DNA of 18,235 nucleotides from Bacillota bacterium (GCA_023415475.1 JAEZKL010000070.1:1-18235), one strand, 5' to 3'. Positions 1 to 7,531 are shown, counted from the stretch's first letter. Program-made: numbers and translations. Notes: generated by a model from the sequence alone, not told the origin.

Positions 1-54
1 GATAGCCGCAAGTACAATCGCATCGAGAAGCGCTGAACCGGTATTAAATACCAT
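1..54 (-). CDS. PadR-family transcriptional regulator, N-terminal fragment (runs off the left edge)
   Basis: Only the first 18 codons are in the window; they read MVFNTGSALLDAIVLAAI. This matches the start of PadR-like winged-helix regulators, in which a short leader enters helix 1 of the DNA-binding domain (ALLDAIVLAxI). PadR proteins are usually autorepressors that also control an adjacent membrane or efflux gene. The ATG at 52-54 is preceded by an AAAGGAG ribosome binding site (complement at 64-70). A consensus promoter and a palindrome lie just upstream, which fits autoregulation. The regulated partner would lie beyond the left edge. The family call rests on a very short peptide but a characteristic one. 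Confidence 0.7.
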   Translation of the reverse strand, partial: MVFNTGSALLDAIVLAAI

Positions 55-86
55 AGTCTCAACTCCTTTCTGAGTTTTCCAAAGAA

Positions 87-134
87 TATAATATTGTATA
101 TTCGATAATACTATACAGCATATAATATTATATG
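87..134. promoter_or_regulatory. Paired palindromic operator sites around the padR promoter
   Basis: Positions 119-134 form a perfect 16-bp palindrome, CATAATATTATATG-like (CATATAATATTATATG), lying in the promoter spacer and touching the -35 box. A similar imperfect copy, ATATAATATTGTAT, starts at 87, downstream of the -10. The two copies are offset by 33 bp, about three helical turns. PadR dimers bind AT-rich ATGT/ACAT-type dyads, so these are probable autoregulatory operators. The binding itself is inferred. Confidence 0.6.
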
Positions 135-138
135 TCAA
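110..138 (-). promoter_or_regulatory. Sigma-A promoter for the padR-type gene
   Basis: On the minus strand TTGACA (133-138) and TATAGT (110-115) are separated by exactly 17 nt. This is a near-perfect vegetative promoter about 55 bases upstream of the padR start codon. Confidence 0.8.
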
Positions 139-442
139 TATTTATTTTTGGAAAATATAGAGACTGCTTATATAAAATACCTATCCACCGGCTCCGGCTC
201 CTATTACGCTACCTTCACCCAATATAACGCTTCTCACCATAAGATCCCTTCAACATTTAATAAAAATGTATATTAATTTCATATCAATTATCCCAATTAT
301 ACTCCTACGTAAAGCCATTTTCATTAAAGCTAGATTAAACAACATGAAATGGTAAACCAATTCACCGTCATAAACGATAGAATGCACGCCTTTCGAGCTT
401 CTCCGATTCACGTGCGCGTTCGCATATGTGCAAGTAAGCAAA
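139..442. other. Gap with no convincing gene
   Basis: About 300 bases lie between the padR promoter and the ars terminator. The open frames here are short and composition-like. The only item of note is a 19-codon frame on the minus strand (181-240), preceded by AAGGG and ending in a Gly/Ala-rich tail (SVIGAGAGG). It resembles one turn of a hexapeptide-repeat acyltransferase. A decayed remnant or chance is more likely than a functional gene. Confidence 0.5.
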
Positions 443-497
443 TAAAAAAGACTCACAGAGAGCTAGCCTTTATCACTATCTCTTTATGAGTCTCTTA
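443..497 (-). terminator. Intrinsic terminator of the acr3-arsC operon
   Basis: Read on the minus strand just after the arsC stop codon, AAGAGACTCA pairs with TGAGTCTT. An inner AGAGA/TCTCT stem sits inside this, and a run of six to seven T follows. This is a two-part hairpin plus T-tract of ordinary rho-independent form, and it ends transcription only four bases after arsC. Confidence 0.85.
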
Positions 498-500
498 CCA

Positions 501-935
501 TTAATAATTTTTGATCGTGATTCTAGCTTTTAACTCCAGAATCCTTTTTTCTATTATACAAATTATTTTCTTAAATTCCTCATCACTCCTACCGGAAGGA
601 TCCTCCAGACCCCAGTCCTCGCGATGCTTGCAGGGTATTACGGGACAGTTTACATTACAGCCCATTGTGATCACAATATCCGGACTTGGGATTTCTCCAA
701 TCAGCTTATTACGCTGCGTCAACTCCATATCAATTCCGTATATCTCCTTCATCAATCTTACCGCATCCGGATTAATATGGTCCTTCAGCTCGGTACCGGC
801 CGAATAGCTTTCGAAGCTATCACCTGCCAAGGCTTTACCCAAGGCCTCTGCCATCTGGCTTCTACAGGAATTGTGAACACAAATGAAGGCTACCTTCGGT
901 TTATGATCCATGATGATCCTATCATTTTCTTCCAT
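501..935 (-). CDS. arsC: Arsenate reductase, low-molecular-weight phosphatase-like, thioredoxin-linked
   Basis: Predicted to reduce arsenate to arsenite in the cytoplasm, feeding the upstream arsenite permease. The 144-residue protein has the phosphatase-fold active loop CVHNSCRS: C19 is the nucleophile and R25 closes the CX5R loop. It also has an SAGT segment, a redox cysteine segment at 93-102 (C93, C97, C102), and a WGLEDPSG motif carrying the general-acid Asp (D112). Length fits the family (about 130-145). I chose the ATG at 933-935 because GAAAGGAG lies 7 bases upstream; a longer GTG frame to 983 would have no such site. The gene follows acr3 after about 50 bases, and a terminator follows immediately. 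The relay-cysteine spacing (C93/C97) is shorter than the Cys82/Cys89 pair of the Staphylococcus enzyme. An ordinary LMW tyrosine phosphatase is unlikely given the operon. Confidence 0.93.
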   Translation of the reverse strand: MEENDRIIMDHKPKVAFICVHNSCRSQMAEALGKALAGDSFESYSAGTELKDHINPDAVRLMKEIYGIDMELTQRNKLIGEIPSPDIVITMGCNVNCPVIPCKHREDWGLEDPSGRSDEEFKKIICIIEKRILELKARITIKNY

Positions 936-986
936 AACAGCATCTCCTTTCAACAACGTTATCGGGAATAGTTCGGCGGTCACAGA

Positions 987-2036
987 TTATTCCGGAAACC
1001 AGCTTGTCGTTTTATTCGCTATTTTAACCAACATCAGCATAATTGGTACTTCCGTTAATACTCCAACGGTTGTTGCAAGTGCTGCCGGTGATTCCATCCC
1101 AAATAATGCAATGGCTACTGCCACTGCCAGCTCAAAGAAATTCGATGCACCTATCATACCGGCAGGAGCTGCGATATCATGGGGTAGAACCAGCAGCTTA
1201 GACGGGAGGTATGCCACAAAGAAGATCAAGAAGGTCTGGATTGTTAGCGGTACCGCAATCAGCAGAATATGCAAGGGGTTACCTAGAATCACCTCTCCCT
1301 GGAAGGAGAACAAAAGCACTAGCATTAACAACAAGCCAACCGTTGTCACATTATCAAACTTCGGTAGAAAACGTTGTTCAAAGTATTCCAGACCCTTCTT
1401 ATTAACCATAAGAATTCTGGTAATTGCTCCACCGGCCAACGGAATTACTACAAATAAAACTACTGATAGCACCAGAGTATCCCAAGGAACGGATACATCA
1501 CTGACACCCAAGAGGAATTTTACGATAGGAATAAAAGCGATCAGGATAATCAGATCATTGGTTGCAACCTGTACAACAGTGTAAGCCGGATTCCCCTTCG
1601 TCAGCTGACTCCATACAAATACCATAGCGGTACAGGGTGCTGCTCCTAAAAGTACCGCACCTGCAAGATATTGCTTTGCAAGGTCCGCCGGTATTAAGCC
1701 TTTAAATATAACGTAAAAGAATAGAACCGCTAAACCATACATAGTAAAAGGCTTAATCAGCCAGTTTGTAATCCAGGTTACATAAAGTCCCATCGGATTC
1801 TTACGCACATTTTTTACACTCTGGAAATCCACCTTCATCATCATGGGATAAATCATGACCCAGATTAACACTGCGGTCGGTATCGATACATTCGCATACT
1901 CAAACTGATCAAAAAAACTCGGAACTGAAGGTATAAATCGTCCTATTAAAACACCGATTATCATACATAATGCTACCCAAATCGTTAAGTACTTAGAAAA
2001 AAATCCTATGCCTGTTGCCTGCTTTGCTTCGCTCAT
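987..2036 (-). CDS. acr3: Arsenite efflux permease, Acr3 family
   Basis: A polytopic membrane protein of 349 residues with about ten hydrophobic segments, predicted to expel arsenite through the proton motive force. It carries the Acr3 signature LGAAPCTAMVFVWS around residue 131, in which C135 corresponds to the essential cysteine of Acr3. NFFELAVAVAI (E302) probably contains the conserved acidic residue of TM9. The BASS/Acr3 fold and length agree with Acr3, not with the larger ArsB. The ATG at 2034-2036 is preferred over a GTG three codons earlier because GAGGAG lies 8 bases before the ATG, and the GTG overlaps that site. It is the first gene of a two-gene ars operon with its own promoter. 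No arsR is present in this window, so the controller must be encoded elsewhere. Confidence 0.95.
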   Translation of the reverse strand: MSEAKQATGIGFFSKYLTIWVALCMIIGVLIGRFIPSVPSFFDQFEYANVSIPTAVLIWVMIYPMMMKVDFQSVKNVRKNPMGLYVTWITNWLIKPFTMYGLAVLFFYVIFKGLIPADLAKQYLAGAVLLGAAPCTAMVFVWSQLTKGNPAYTVVQVATNDLIILIAFIPIVKFLLGVSDVSVPWDTLVLSVVLFVVIPLAGGAITRILMVNKKGLEYFEQRFLPKFDNVTTVGLLLMLVLLFSFQGEVILGNPLHILLIAVPLTIQTFLIFFVAYLPSKLLVLPHDIAAPAGMIGASNFFELAVAVAIALFGMESPAALATTVGVLTEVPIMLMLVKIANKTTSWFPE

Positions 2037-2061
2037 AATACCCACTCCTCAATATTAATAT

Positions 2062-2128
2062 CGTTGGAAATGAATGTTCATTCCATCGATAACTGTCTAT
2101 GTGAATATTATAACTTACATATCGATAA
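2062..2128. promoter_or_regulatory. Candidate repressor sites at the ars promoter
   Basis: Two kinds of symmetry surround the -10. GAATGTTCATTC (2072-2083) is a dyad with 5-bp arms, inside a wider imperfect GGAAATGAA/TTCATTCC repeat. ATCGATAA occurs twice in direct orientation, at 2085-2092 and 2121-2128, the second in the promoter spacer. ArsR/SmtB-family operators are typically ATTCA/TGAAT-like dyads at such positions. The assignment to ArsR is inferred. Confidence 0.5.
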
Positions 2129-2135
2129 AGGTCAA
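2107..2135 (-). promoter_or_regulatory. Promoter of the acr3-arsC operon
   Basis: On the minus strand TTGACC (2130-2135) and a perfect TATAAT (2107-2112) are 17 nt apart. This is a strong sigma-A promoter about 70 bases upstream of acr3. A promoter this good suggests control by repression. Confidence 0.82.
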
Positions 2136-2275
2136 TATATGAGTCGGCTAAATTGGTGTAAACCAAAGAAAGAATGCATCACGTATTAACTATGGTCATA
2201 AACGATGGAAAAACATTGCACACTTTCTATTGTCATGGACAAAATGAATTGATAAACTATTCACTTGTCATGAAG

Positions 2276-2307
2276 ATAGCCCGAAATCAATATAGATCTC
2301 GGGCTAT
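2276..2307 (-). terminator. Hairpin after the copper operon, possible terminator
   Basis: ATAGCCCGA and TCGGGCTAT form a perfect 9-bp stem with a 14-nt loop, about 30 bases past the sensor kinase stop codon. There is no T-run on the minus-strand side, so it is a weak or factor-assisted terminator or a 3' end stabilizer, not a classic intrinsic terminator. Confidence 0.5.
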
Positions 2308-2338
2308 CAGCTATAGTATTATGAAGCTTCCTGTTACT

Positions 2339-3739
2339 TTATCTGTTCATCGAGTTAGGTAATAACACAGTAAACGTACTTCCCTTTCCTAATTCACTCT
2401 CCACAGATACACTGCCTCCATGTGCCTGAATGATTGACTTCACGATTGTCAGACCAATCCCAGTGCCTCCGGTTGTCCGATTACGTGATTTGTCTGCCCG
2501 GTAAAAGCGTTCAAAGATAAAAGGAATCTCCTCCTTCGGGATACCGATCCCGTTATCATGTACAGAAAAGCCGGAGGTCTCATTATGTTCAAACATTTCT
2601 ATGATAATATTGCAGCTTTCCTTTGAATACTTTATTGCATTGCTGAGCAAATTTACAATTACCTGCTTCATTCTGTTATGATCCGCAAGAAGCTCAATCT
2701 GGGGTCCTTGTATTACGATACTAAGCTTTTTATTCATACTTTCTGTTTCAAAGGTGCTGGCCACCTGCTCTATTACTGCCCGCAGATCCATCGGCTGCTT
2801 ATCCAGCCGTAGATTATCCTTCTCAAGCTTTGCCAGGTTTTCCAAGTCTCCGACAAGCGTACCAATGCGTACTACCTCATCGTAGCAGCTTTGCAGTCTC
2901 TCCTGCGAAGCATCCCAGATACCTTCTGTCATTGCTTCCAGATAGGATTGCAGTATGGTAATCGGTGTCCGTAGCTCATGAGCCACATCCTCTGTCAGCT
3001 GTTTACGAAGCTTCTCCAAGGTCTCGAGGGATTCTGCCAGATGATTGATTGAGTTTATCAATAACTGGAGCTCTATGGTATCACTCTGCTCCTCCAGACG
3101 TACCTCATATTTCCCATCGGAAATTTCTTTCGTGATCTCTACGGTATTAAGGATTGGTTGGCTGATGCGCTTTGCCAACAGACGTCCTACCAACAGGGAT
3201 ACCACAAGGGATATGACACCAACGCTTATCAGAATAATATTCAAAGAATGTAAAAATTGAAATTCATTTTCATTCAAAAAGAATGGACCAAAATAACTGA
3301 TGCTGACACTTCCGATCCCCGTTCCGGCCTGCTCCAGCTTGTGGGAAACAGAAGTAAAATCCCCATCGATCTGAGGATACTCTATTCTCATTCGATTTGA
3401 TATATCATCCATAATCTGATTGCAGAGATTCATATCATGTGACTGGGCATCCCAAAGTATCTCTCCCTGCGCATCATAAACCTTAATAATGTAACCCTCA
3501 TATAGTGAAAACATTCCGATGGCATGGACATAATCCATATTCCATTGATCTGTAAACGCCGAATACTGCTGGCTGATGCTGGAGGTTATAATCTGTGTCT
3601 TTAGCTCCTGCTGCTTACTGATGTAATTCGTAAATTGTCGATTGATTAAAAGATTCGACATAAAACTGATGATGGCGATAGTGATTAAGACAATGATCAA
3701 TATTGTCAAGGATAGTCTTGATTTTAAGCTATGTCTCAA
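2339..3739 (-). CDS. Membrane sensor histidine kinase of the copper operon
   Basis: A 466-residue two-component sensor. A TM helix at about 9-33 is followed by an extracytoplasmic sensor region (34-163), a second TM helix (164-187), a HAMP linker (188-240), a HisKA dimerization domain with the phosphorylated H254 in DVAHELRTP, and a HATPase domain. The ATPase domain has N-box NLLSNAIKYS (about 363-372), G1 DNGIGI (395-400), F-box FERFYR and G2 GGTGIGL (424-430). All catalytic motifs are intact. The start is TTG at 3737-3739, directly abutting the TAA of the response regulator; GGAGG 7 bases upstream is embedded in the last codons of that gene, so translation is probably coupled. Copper or redox stress as the signal is inferred only from position behind copA. 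The sensor region has a single cysteine (C106) and no evident Met/His cluster, so the ligand cannot be read from sequence. Confidence 0.9.
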   Translation of the reverse strand: MRHSLKSRLSLTILIIVLITIAIISFMSNLLINRQFTNYISKQQELKTQIITSSISQQYSAFTDQWNMDYVHAIGMFSLYEGYIIKVYDAQGEILWDAQSHDMNLCNQIMDDISNRMRIEYPQIDGDFTSVSHKLEQAGTGIGSVSISYFGPFFLNENEFQFLHSLNIILISVGVISLVVSLLVGRLLAKRISQPILNTVEITKEISDGKYEVRLEEQSDTIELQLLINSINHLAESLETLEKLRKQLTEDVAHELRTPITILQSYLEAMTEGIWDASQERLQSCYDEVVRIGTLVGDLENLAKLEKDNLRLDKQPMDLRAVIEQVASTFETESMNKKLSIVIQGPQIELLADHNRMKQVIVNLLSNAIKYSKESCNIIIEMFEHNETSGFSVHDNGIGIPKEEIPFIFERFYRADKSRNRTTGGTGIGLTIVKSIIQAHGGSVSVESELGKGSTFTVLLPNSMNR

Positions 3740-4441
3740 TTACTCACCTCCAAATTTGTAACCCACTCCATGAATCGTTTTGACATAGCATGGATTCTTC
3801 GGGTCATCCTCAACTTTTTGTCTTAGGTTCTTAATATGGCTATCGATCGTTCTGTCATAGCCCTCGAACTCGTCACCAAAAGCAGAGGCAATCAGTTCTT
3901 CTCTTGTAAAAACCTTATTCGGATATCTGGTTAATGCCGCTAACAGCTTATATTCATTCGGAGTAAGCTTTATCTCCTCACCGGCTTTGGCCACATAATA
4001 GCTATCATAATCAATGATTAAGTCCCCGTTGTTATAGGTCTTTTTGGAGAGCAATCCCGAGAGATCATCCGCAGATCTTCGAAGAACTGCCTCCATTCTG
4101 GCAAACAGTGCCTTTAAGCTAAAGGGCTTCGTAATATAATCATCTGCTCCGATTCCCAATCCCTGAAGCATATCTGCTTCATCTGATTTTGCCGTAAGCA
4201 TGATAATCGGTACCTTTGACTTTTTCCGTAAGGTTTTACAAACCTCTTCCCCTGAGAGCTCGGGCAACATCAAATCAAGCAAAACCAGACCGACACTTTC
4301 CTTATCAAAGATCTCCAAAGCTCTTTTTCCGTTTTCCGCAACAAGCACAATAAAGCCCTTACTTTCCAGAAAGGACTTTACTACTGCTACTATTTTTTCT
4401 TCATCTTCCACTACTAAAATCTTCTTGACAAAGCTATTCAT
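3740..4441 (-). CDS. OmpR/PhoB-type response regulator
   Basis: A 233-residue DNA-binding regulator, the partner of the kinase encoded directly downstream. The receiver domain (about 7-121) has the acidic pocket VEDEE (E12, D13), phosphoacceptor D56 in LLDLMLP, T83 and K105 in TKPF. The C-terminal winged helix (about 132-231) has the usual LTPNEYKLLAAL, RTIDSHIKNLRQKV and VKTIHGVGYKF segments. It starts 6 bases after the lipoprotein stop, with GGAGAG overlapping the end of that gene. Its last codons carry the kinase ribosome binding site. Expected targets are the promoter of its own operon and perhaps other metal genes; this is inferred. Length and all key residues are typical. Confidence 0.92.
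   Translation of the reverse strand: MNSFVKKILVVEDEEKIVAVVKSFLESKGFIVLVAENGKRALEIFDKESVGLVLLDLMLPELSGEEVCKTLRKKSKVPIIMLTAKSDEADMLQGLGIGADDYITKPFSLKALFARMEAVLRRSADDLSGLLSKKTYNNGDLIIDYDSYYVAKAGEEIKLTPNEYKLLAALTRYPNKVFTREELIASAFGDEFEGYDRTIDSHIKNLRQKVEDDPKNPCYVKTIHGVGYKFGGE
3743..3751 (-). promoter_or_regulatory. Ribosome binding site deciding the TTG start of the kinase
   Basis: GGAGGTGAG is formed by the final Gly-Gly-Glu codons of the response regulator gene and lies 7 bases before TTG. It supports the unusual start and stop-start coupling. Confidence 0.7.
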
Positions 4442-4447
4442 CGAATA

Positions 4448-5122
4448 TTAACTCTCCAAATCAAAGGGTTTTAAGAATTTATCAACTTCTAATTTATTTC
4501 CTTTCTCATCCATGGTTTCAACCTTAGCAAATACCCAGGACTCCAGTTTCGACGGGTCAACTCCGGCGTTAAGGAAAGGCTGAGGGTTTAGTACGAAAAC
4601 GATGTCCTTATCATTGGTCTTCATATCCTTTGCCCATTCAAACATATTACCGTTACCGAGAGCAACTCCAAAATGATCCAATGCAGTGTGATAGGTAATA
4701 CTGTCACGGTAATTCTTCACCAGCTTCTTATAAGAATCCAAGGGAGATGCCTCACCTACATATGTGACATTCTCATTACCTAAATCAGTACTGATAATAA
4801 TCTTATCTCCGGACACCATTTCCTGAGGCAGCTTACTAATATCCAGTCCGGCCTCGATAAAGGGCTGTGCCTCTATCTCAAGCATCGCATCTATCGTAGT
4901 CTCGCTAAAATCCTTTGTCCAGACAAAGCGCGCTTCCTCATCAGGAGCCTTTAAGGACCAACTGCCAAGGCTGTCGTCGGACGATACCTTTTCCCGCATT
5001 GCATTCAAAATTTCCTCAAAGGACTTTTCCGACTGATCTCCTATTACATCAAGCTTACCACATGCGGCTAATCCAAACAATACACTACATATCATTATAC
5101 TTAAAATCATTCTCTTCTTCAT
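4448..5122 (-). CDS. Lipoprotein of unknown function with an internally duplicated domain
   Basis: A 224-residue secreted lipoprotein. A charged MKKR start, a hydrophobic stretch and the lipobox LAAC give lipidation at C21, so it should sit on the outer face of the membrane. The mature part has no further cysteine. It appears to be two copies of a domain of roughly 80 residues. Residues 62-111 (FVWTKD, then QPFIEAGLDISKL) align with 158-205 (FEWAKD, then QPFLNAGVDPSKL), and each copy is preceded by a helix-like segment. I do not recognise a characterized family. It sits between copA and the two-component pair, 6 bases before the response regulator, so an extracellular accessory role in sensing or in copper handling is plausible but unproven. 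The start has AGAGGAGA 7 bases upstream. Confidence 0.75.
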   Translation of the reverse strand: MKKRMILSIMICSVLFGLAACGKLDVIGDQSEKSFEEILNAMREKVSSDDSLGSWSLKAPDEEARFVWTKDFSETTIDAMLEIEAQPFIEAGLDISKLPQEMVSGDKIIISTDLGNENVTYVGEASPLDSYKKLVKNYRDSITYHTALDHFGVALGNGNMFEWAKDMKTNDKDIVFVLNPQPFLNAGVDPSKLESWVFAKVETMDEKGNKLEVDKFLKPFDLES

Positions 5123-5157
5123 ATTCTATCTCCTCTAGTTATATGATCAAAATGTCA

Positions 5158-5187
5158 AAAGCCTAGATATAATTATTTATAGGCTTT
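5158..5187 (-). terminator. Hairpin across the copA stop codon, possible partial terminator
   Basis: On the minus strand AAAGCCTA pairs with TAGGCTTT (8 bp), and the last copA codons and stop lie in the stem and loop. TTTTGACATTTT follows, a broken T-tract. It could lower transcription into the lipoprotein and regulator genes relative to copA, or protect the upstream mRNA end. Confidence 0.45.
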
Positions 5188-7419
5188 AAAACCTTTTAAT
5201 CTGAGTGCATTTGACACTACGGAAACGGAACTAAAGGCCATTGCCGCTGCCGCAAAAATCGGATTAAGTAAGGGGCCGCCAAACAGATGCAGTATCCCGG
5301 CCGCAATCGGGATACCCGCCACATTATAACCAAAGGCCCAGAACAGGTTCTGCTTGATATTCCTTATTGTACTCTTACTCAGATGGATCGCGGTAGGTAC
5401 ATCCATCAGATCACTTTTCATTAATACGATATCTGCTGATTCCATCGCAACATCTGTTCCTGATCCGATCGCGATACCGATATCCGCCTGAACTAATGCC
5501 GGAGCGTCATTAATACCGTCACCAACCATACATACCTTCTTGCCTTCTGCCTGCAGCTTCTTAACCTCATTAGATTTATCCTGAGGCAGAACCTCTGCAA
5601 GAACTCTGTCAATTCCTACCTGCTTTGCAATCGCTTCCGCTGTCTTACGGTTATCACCGGTGATCATCGCAACTTCGATTCCCATGCTCTGTAACTTCTT
5701 GATTGCTTTGGCACTGCTTTCCTTCACGACATCGGCAACTGCGATAATGCCTGCCAAACTACCGTTCATTGCAACATACATCGGAGTCTTCCCTTCCTTC
5801 GCAAGCAGGTCTGACTTATCTGTCAGCTCATTTAGGGAGATACTTCGCTCATCCATCAGCTTCTTATTACCGATCAATACCTTTGTATGATCAATCGTAA
5901 CCTCAATACCGTGTCCGGGGATTGCTTCAAAGGCTTCCACGGTCAGAAATTCCAGATTATCCCTCTGTGCTCCTCTCACAATTGACTCACCCAGGGGGTG
6001 CTCGGAACCCTTCTCACCGGAGGCTGCGATTTGGAGTAATCTCTCCCGCTCTATTCCTCCAACCGTTATGATATCTGTAACCTCGGGCTTACCTTCCGTG
6101 ATGGTACCTGTTTTATCAAAAACGATGGTAGTAATCTTATGAGCCGTTTCCAAGGCTTCTCCACCTTTGATCAGAATACCGTTTTCGGCACCCTTACCGG
6201 TACCTACCATAATAGCGGTCGGTGTAGCAAGACCAAGTGCACAGGGACATGCAATTACCAGTACGGATATAAATATGGTCAAGGAGAATGCCAGGGACTG
6301 ACCGGTTAAGAACCATGCAAGGAATGCAACGAGTGCAATCGCACAAACCACGGGAACAAAGTAACCGGATACGATATCTGCCATCTGTGCAATCGGAGCC
6401 TTTGAACCTTGTGCATCTTCAACCAGCTTGATAATCTGAGCTAAGGCTGTATCTGAACCTACCTTGGTAGCTTGGAATTTTATCATTCCGTTCTTATTGA
6501 TGCTGGCTGCAAATACCTTGTCTCCAACCTTCTTATCCACCGGCATACTCTCGCCGGTCAGCATAGCTTCATCGATACTTGTATTACCTTCTAATACGAC
6601 ACCATCAACGGGAATTTTCTCGCCCGGTCTTACCAGAAGGATATCATCGATTTCAACATCCTCGATCGGAAGCTCAATTTCCTTTCCGTTTGATATTACT
6701 GTGGCCGTCTTAGGTGCTAATCCCATCAGCTTCTTAATTGCTTCTGAGGTCTTTCCTTTGGATACTGCTTCTAAGGATTTACCGAGAAGGATCAGTGCAA
6801 TAATAACACCGGCTGTCTCATAATACAGACCTTCCACTGCTCCAAAGTTACCCTGCATAATCTGATAAGTATTGTACAAACTGAACAGGATTGCTGCCGA
6901 GGTACCGATAGCAACTAAGGAGTCCATATTCGGACTTCTTTGAATAAGAGCTTTAAAACCAACCGTATAAAAACGATAACCGGCTACTATAATCGGTGTT
7001 ACCAAGCTAATCTGCAACAGTGCGAAACGCAGAGGATAAAGCATAGGATTCAAGGCTCTGGGAATAGGGAAGGGCCACCAGGATAACATCGGAACCATTG
7101 CAAAATACAATAGCGGGATACCGAAGGCAGTTGCGATAACGAATTTCGTCCACAGGGTTTTAATTTCCTTTTGCTTACGAACTCTATCCTCATCCACTGA
7201 ATTCTTATCCGATGTCAAAACCTGATAACCTGTATTAACTATACAATCCTTTATTGCTGATAGGCGGATTACCTGGGGATCATATTCGAGGGTAGCTTTC
7301 TCTGTGGCAAGATTTACAGAGACCTTACTGATACCCTCCAATTTAGCGATTGCTTTCTCAACTCTCTGAGAGCAGGCGGCACAAGTCATGCCTCCAACCT
7401 TAATTGTTTCCTTGTTCAT
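5173..7419 (-). CDS. copA: Cu(I)-exporting P1B-type ATPase
   Basis: Pumps Cu(I) from the cytoplasm using ATP. Numbering from the chosen ATG, the 748-residue protein has one N-terminal heavy-metal-associated domain with GGMTCAAC (CxxC at 12-16), eight predicted membrane helices, the actuator TGES (288-291) and the TM6 CPC metal site (391-393). It also has the phosphorylated Asp D435 in DKTGT, the HP motif (474-475), GDGIND (633-638), and the Cu(I)-type TM7 YN and TM8 MxxSS residues (FGYNVAGIP, MAFSSVSV). These residues separate it from Zn/Cd or Ag-only relatives. A TTG four codons earlier (7429-7431) is an alternative start, because GAGGAAAGG lies close to it; the ATG at 7417-7419 gives the family-typical MNKETIKVGGMTC. 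It follows the DUF2318 gene and precedes the lipoprotein. No separate copZ chaperone is present here. Confidence 0.95.
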   Translation of the reverse strand: MNKETIKVGGMTCAACSQRVEKAIAKLEGISKVSVNLATEKATLEYDPQVIRLSAIKDCIVNTGYQVLTSDKNSVDEDRVRKQKEIKTLWTKFVIATAFGIPLLYFAMVPMLSWWPFPIPRALNPMLYPLRFALLQISLVTPIIVAGYRFYTVGFKALIQRSPNMDSLVAIGTSAAILFSLYNTYQIMQGNFGAVEGLYYETAGVIIALILLGKSLEAVSKGKTSEAIKKLMGLAPKTATVISNGKEIELPIEDVEIDDILLVRPGEKIPVDGVVLEGNTSIDEAMLTGESMPVDKKVGDKVFAASINKNGMIKFQATKVGSDTALAQIIKLVEDAQGSKAPIAQMADIVSGYFVPVVCAIALVAFLAWFLTGQSLAFSLTIFISVLVIACPCALGLATPTAIMVGTGKGAENGILIKGGEALETAHKITTIVFDKTGTITEGKPEVTDIITVGGIERERLLQIAASGEKGSEHPLGESIVRGAQRDNLEFLTVEAFEAIPGHGIEVTIDHTKVLIGNKKLMDERSISLNELTDKSDLLAKEGKTPMYVAMNGSLAGIIAVADVVKESSAKAIKKLQSMGIEVAMITGDNRKTAEAIAKQVGIDRVLAEVLPQDKSNEVKKLQAEGKKVCMVGDGINDAPALVQADIGIAIGSGTDVAMESADIVLMKSDLMDVPTAIHLSKSTIRNIKQNLFWAFGYNVAGIPIAAGILHLFGGPLLNPIFAAAAMAFSSVSVVSNALRLKGFKAYK

Positions 7420-7461
7420 ATATATTCTCAACCTTTCCTCGTGTTTATCCGATTAAAATTA

Positions 7462-7505
7462 CATCTTGCAGAAATCCATAATGGATATCTTATTATGGGA
7501 AGATG
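7462..7505. repeat. Stem-loop in the DUF2318-copA gap
   Basis: CCATAAT (7476-7482) pairs with ATTATGG (7492-7498), and an outer CATCTT (7462-7467) pairs with AAGATG (7500-7505). There is no T-run. It may be an mRNA processing or stability element ahead of copA, or a protein-binding dyad. No consensus CsoR, CopY or CueR site is visible in it. Confidence 0.4.
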
Positions 7506-7531
7506 TCATTCCTTCCGATAGTTTGATGCTA

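Noticed and set aside
250..252. TGA read through as selenocysteine to join the 68-codon and 19-codon frames
   Set aside because: The two frames are in phase, but there is no recognisable SECIS stem and no selenoprotein homology.
250..456. 68-codon frame on the minus strand
   Set aside because: It starts (GTG) inside the arsC terminator stem, has no ribosome site and no recognisable domain; treated as chance.
910..1584. Long plus-strand frame of 224 codons
   Set aside because: It is antisense to the clear acr3 and arsC genes and has low-complexity Thr/Ser/Ile composition typical of a shadow frame.
2174..2362. 62-codon plus-strand frame in the gap before acr3
   Set aside because: No ribosome site or promoter, overlaps the kinase 3' end and the 2276-2307 hairpin.
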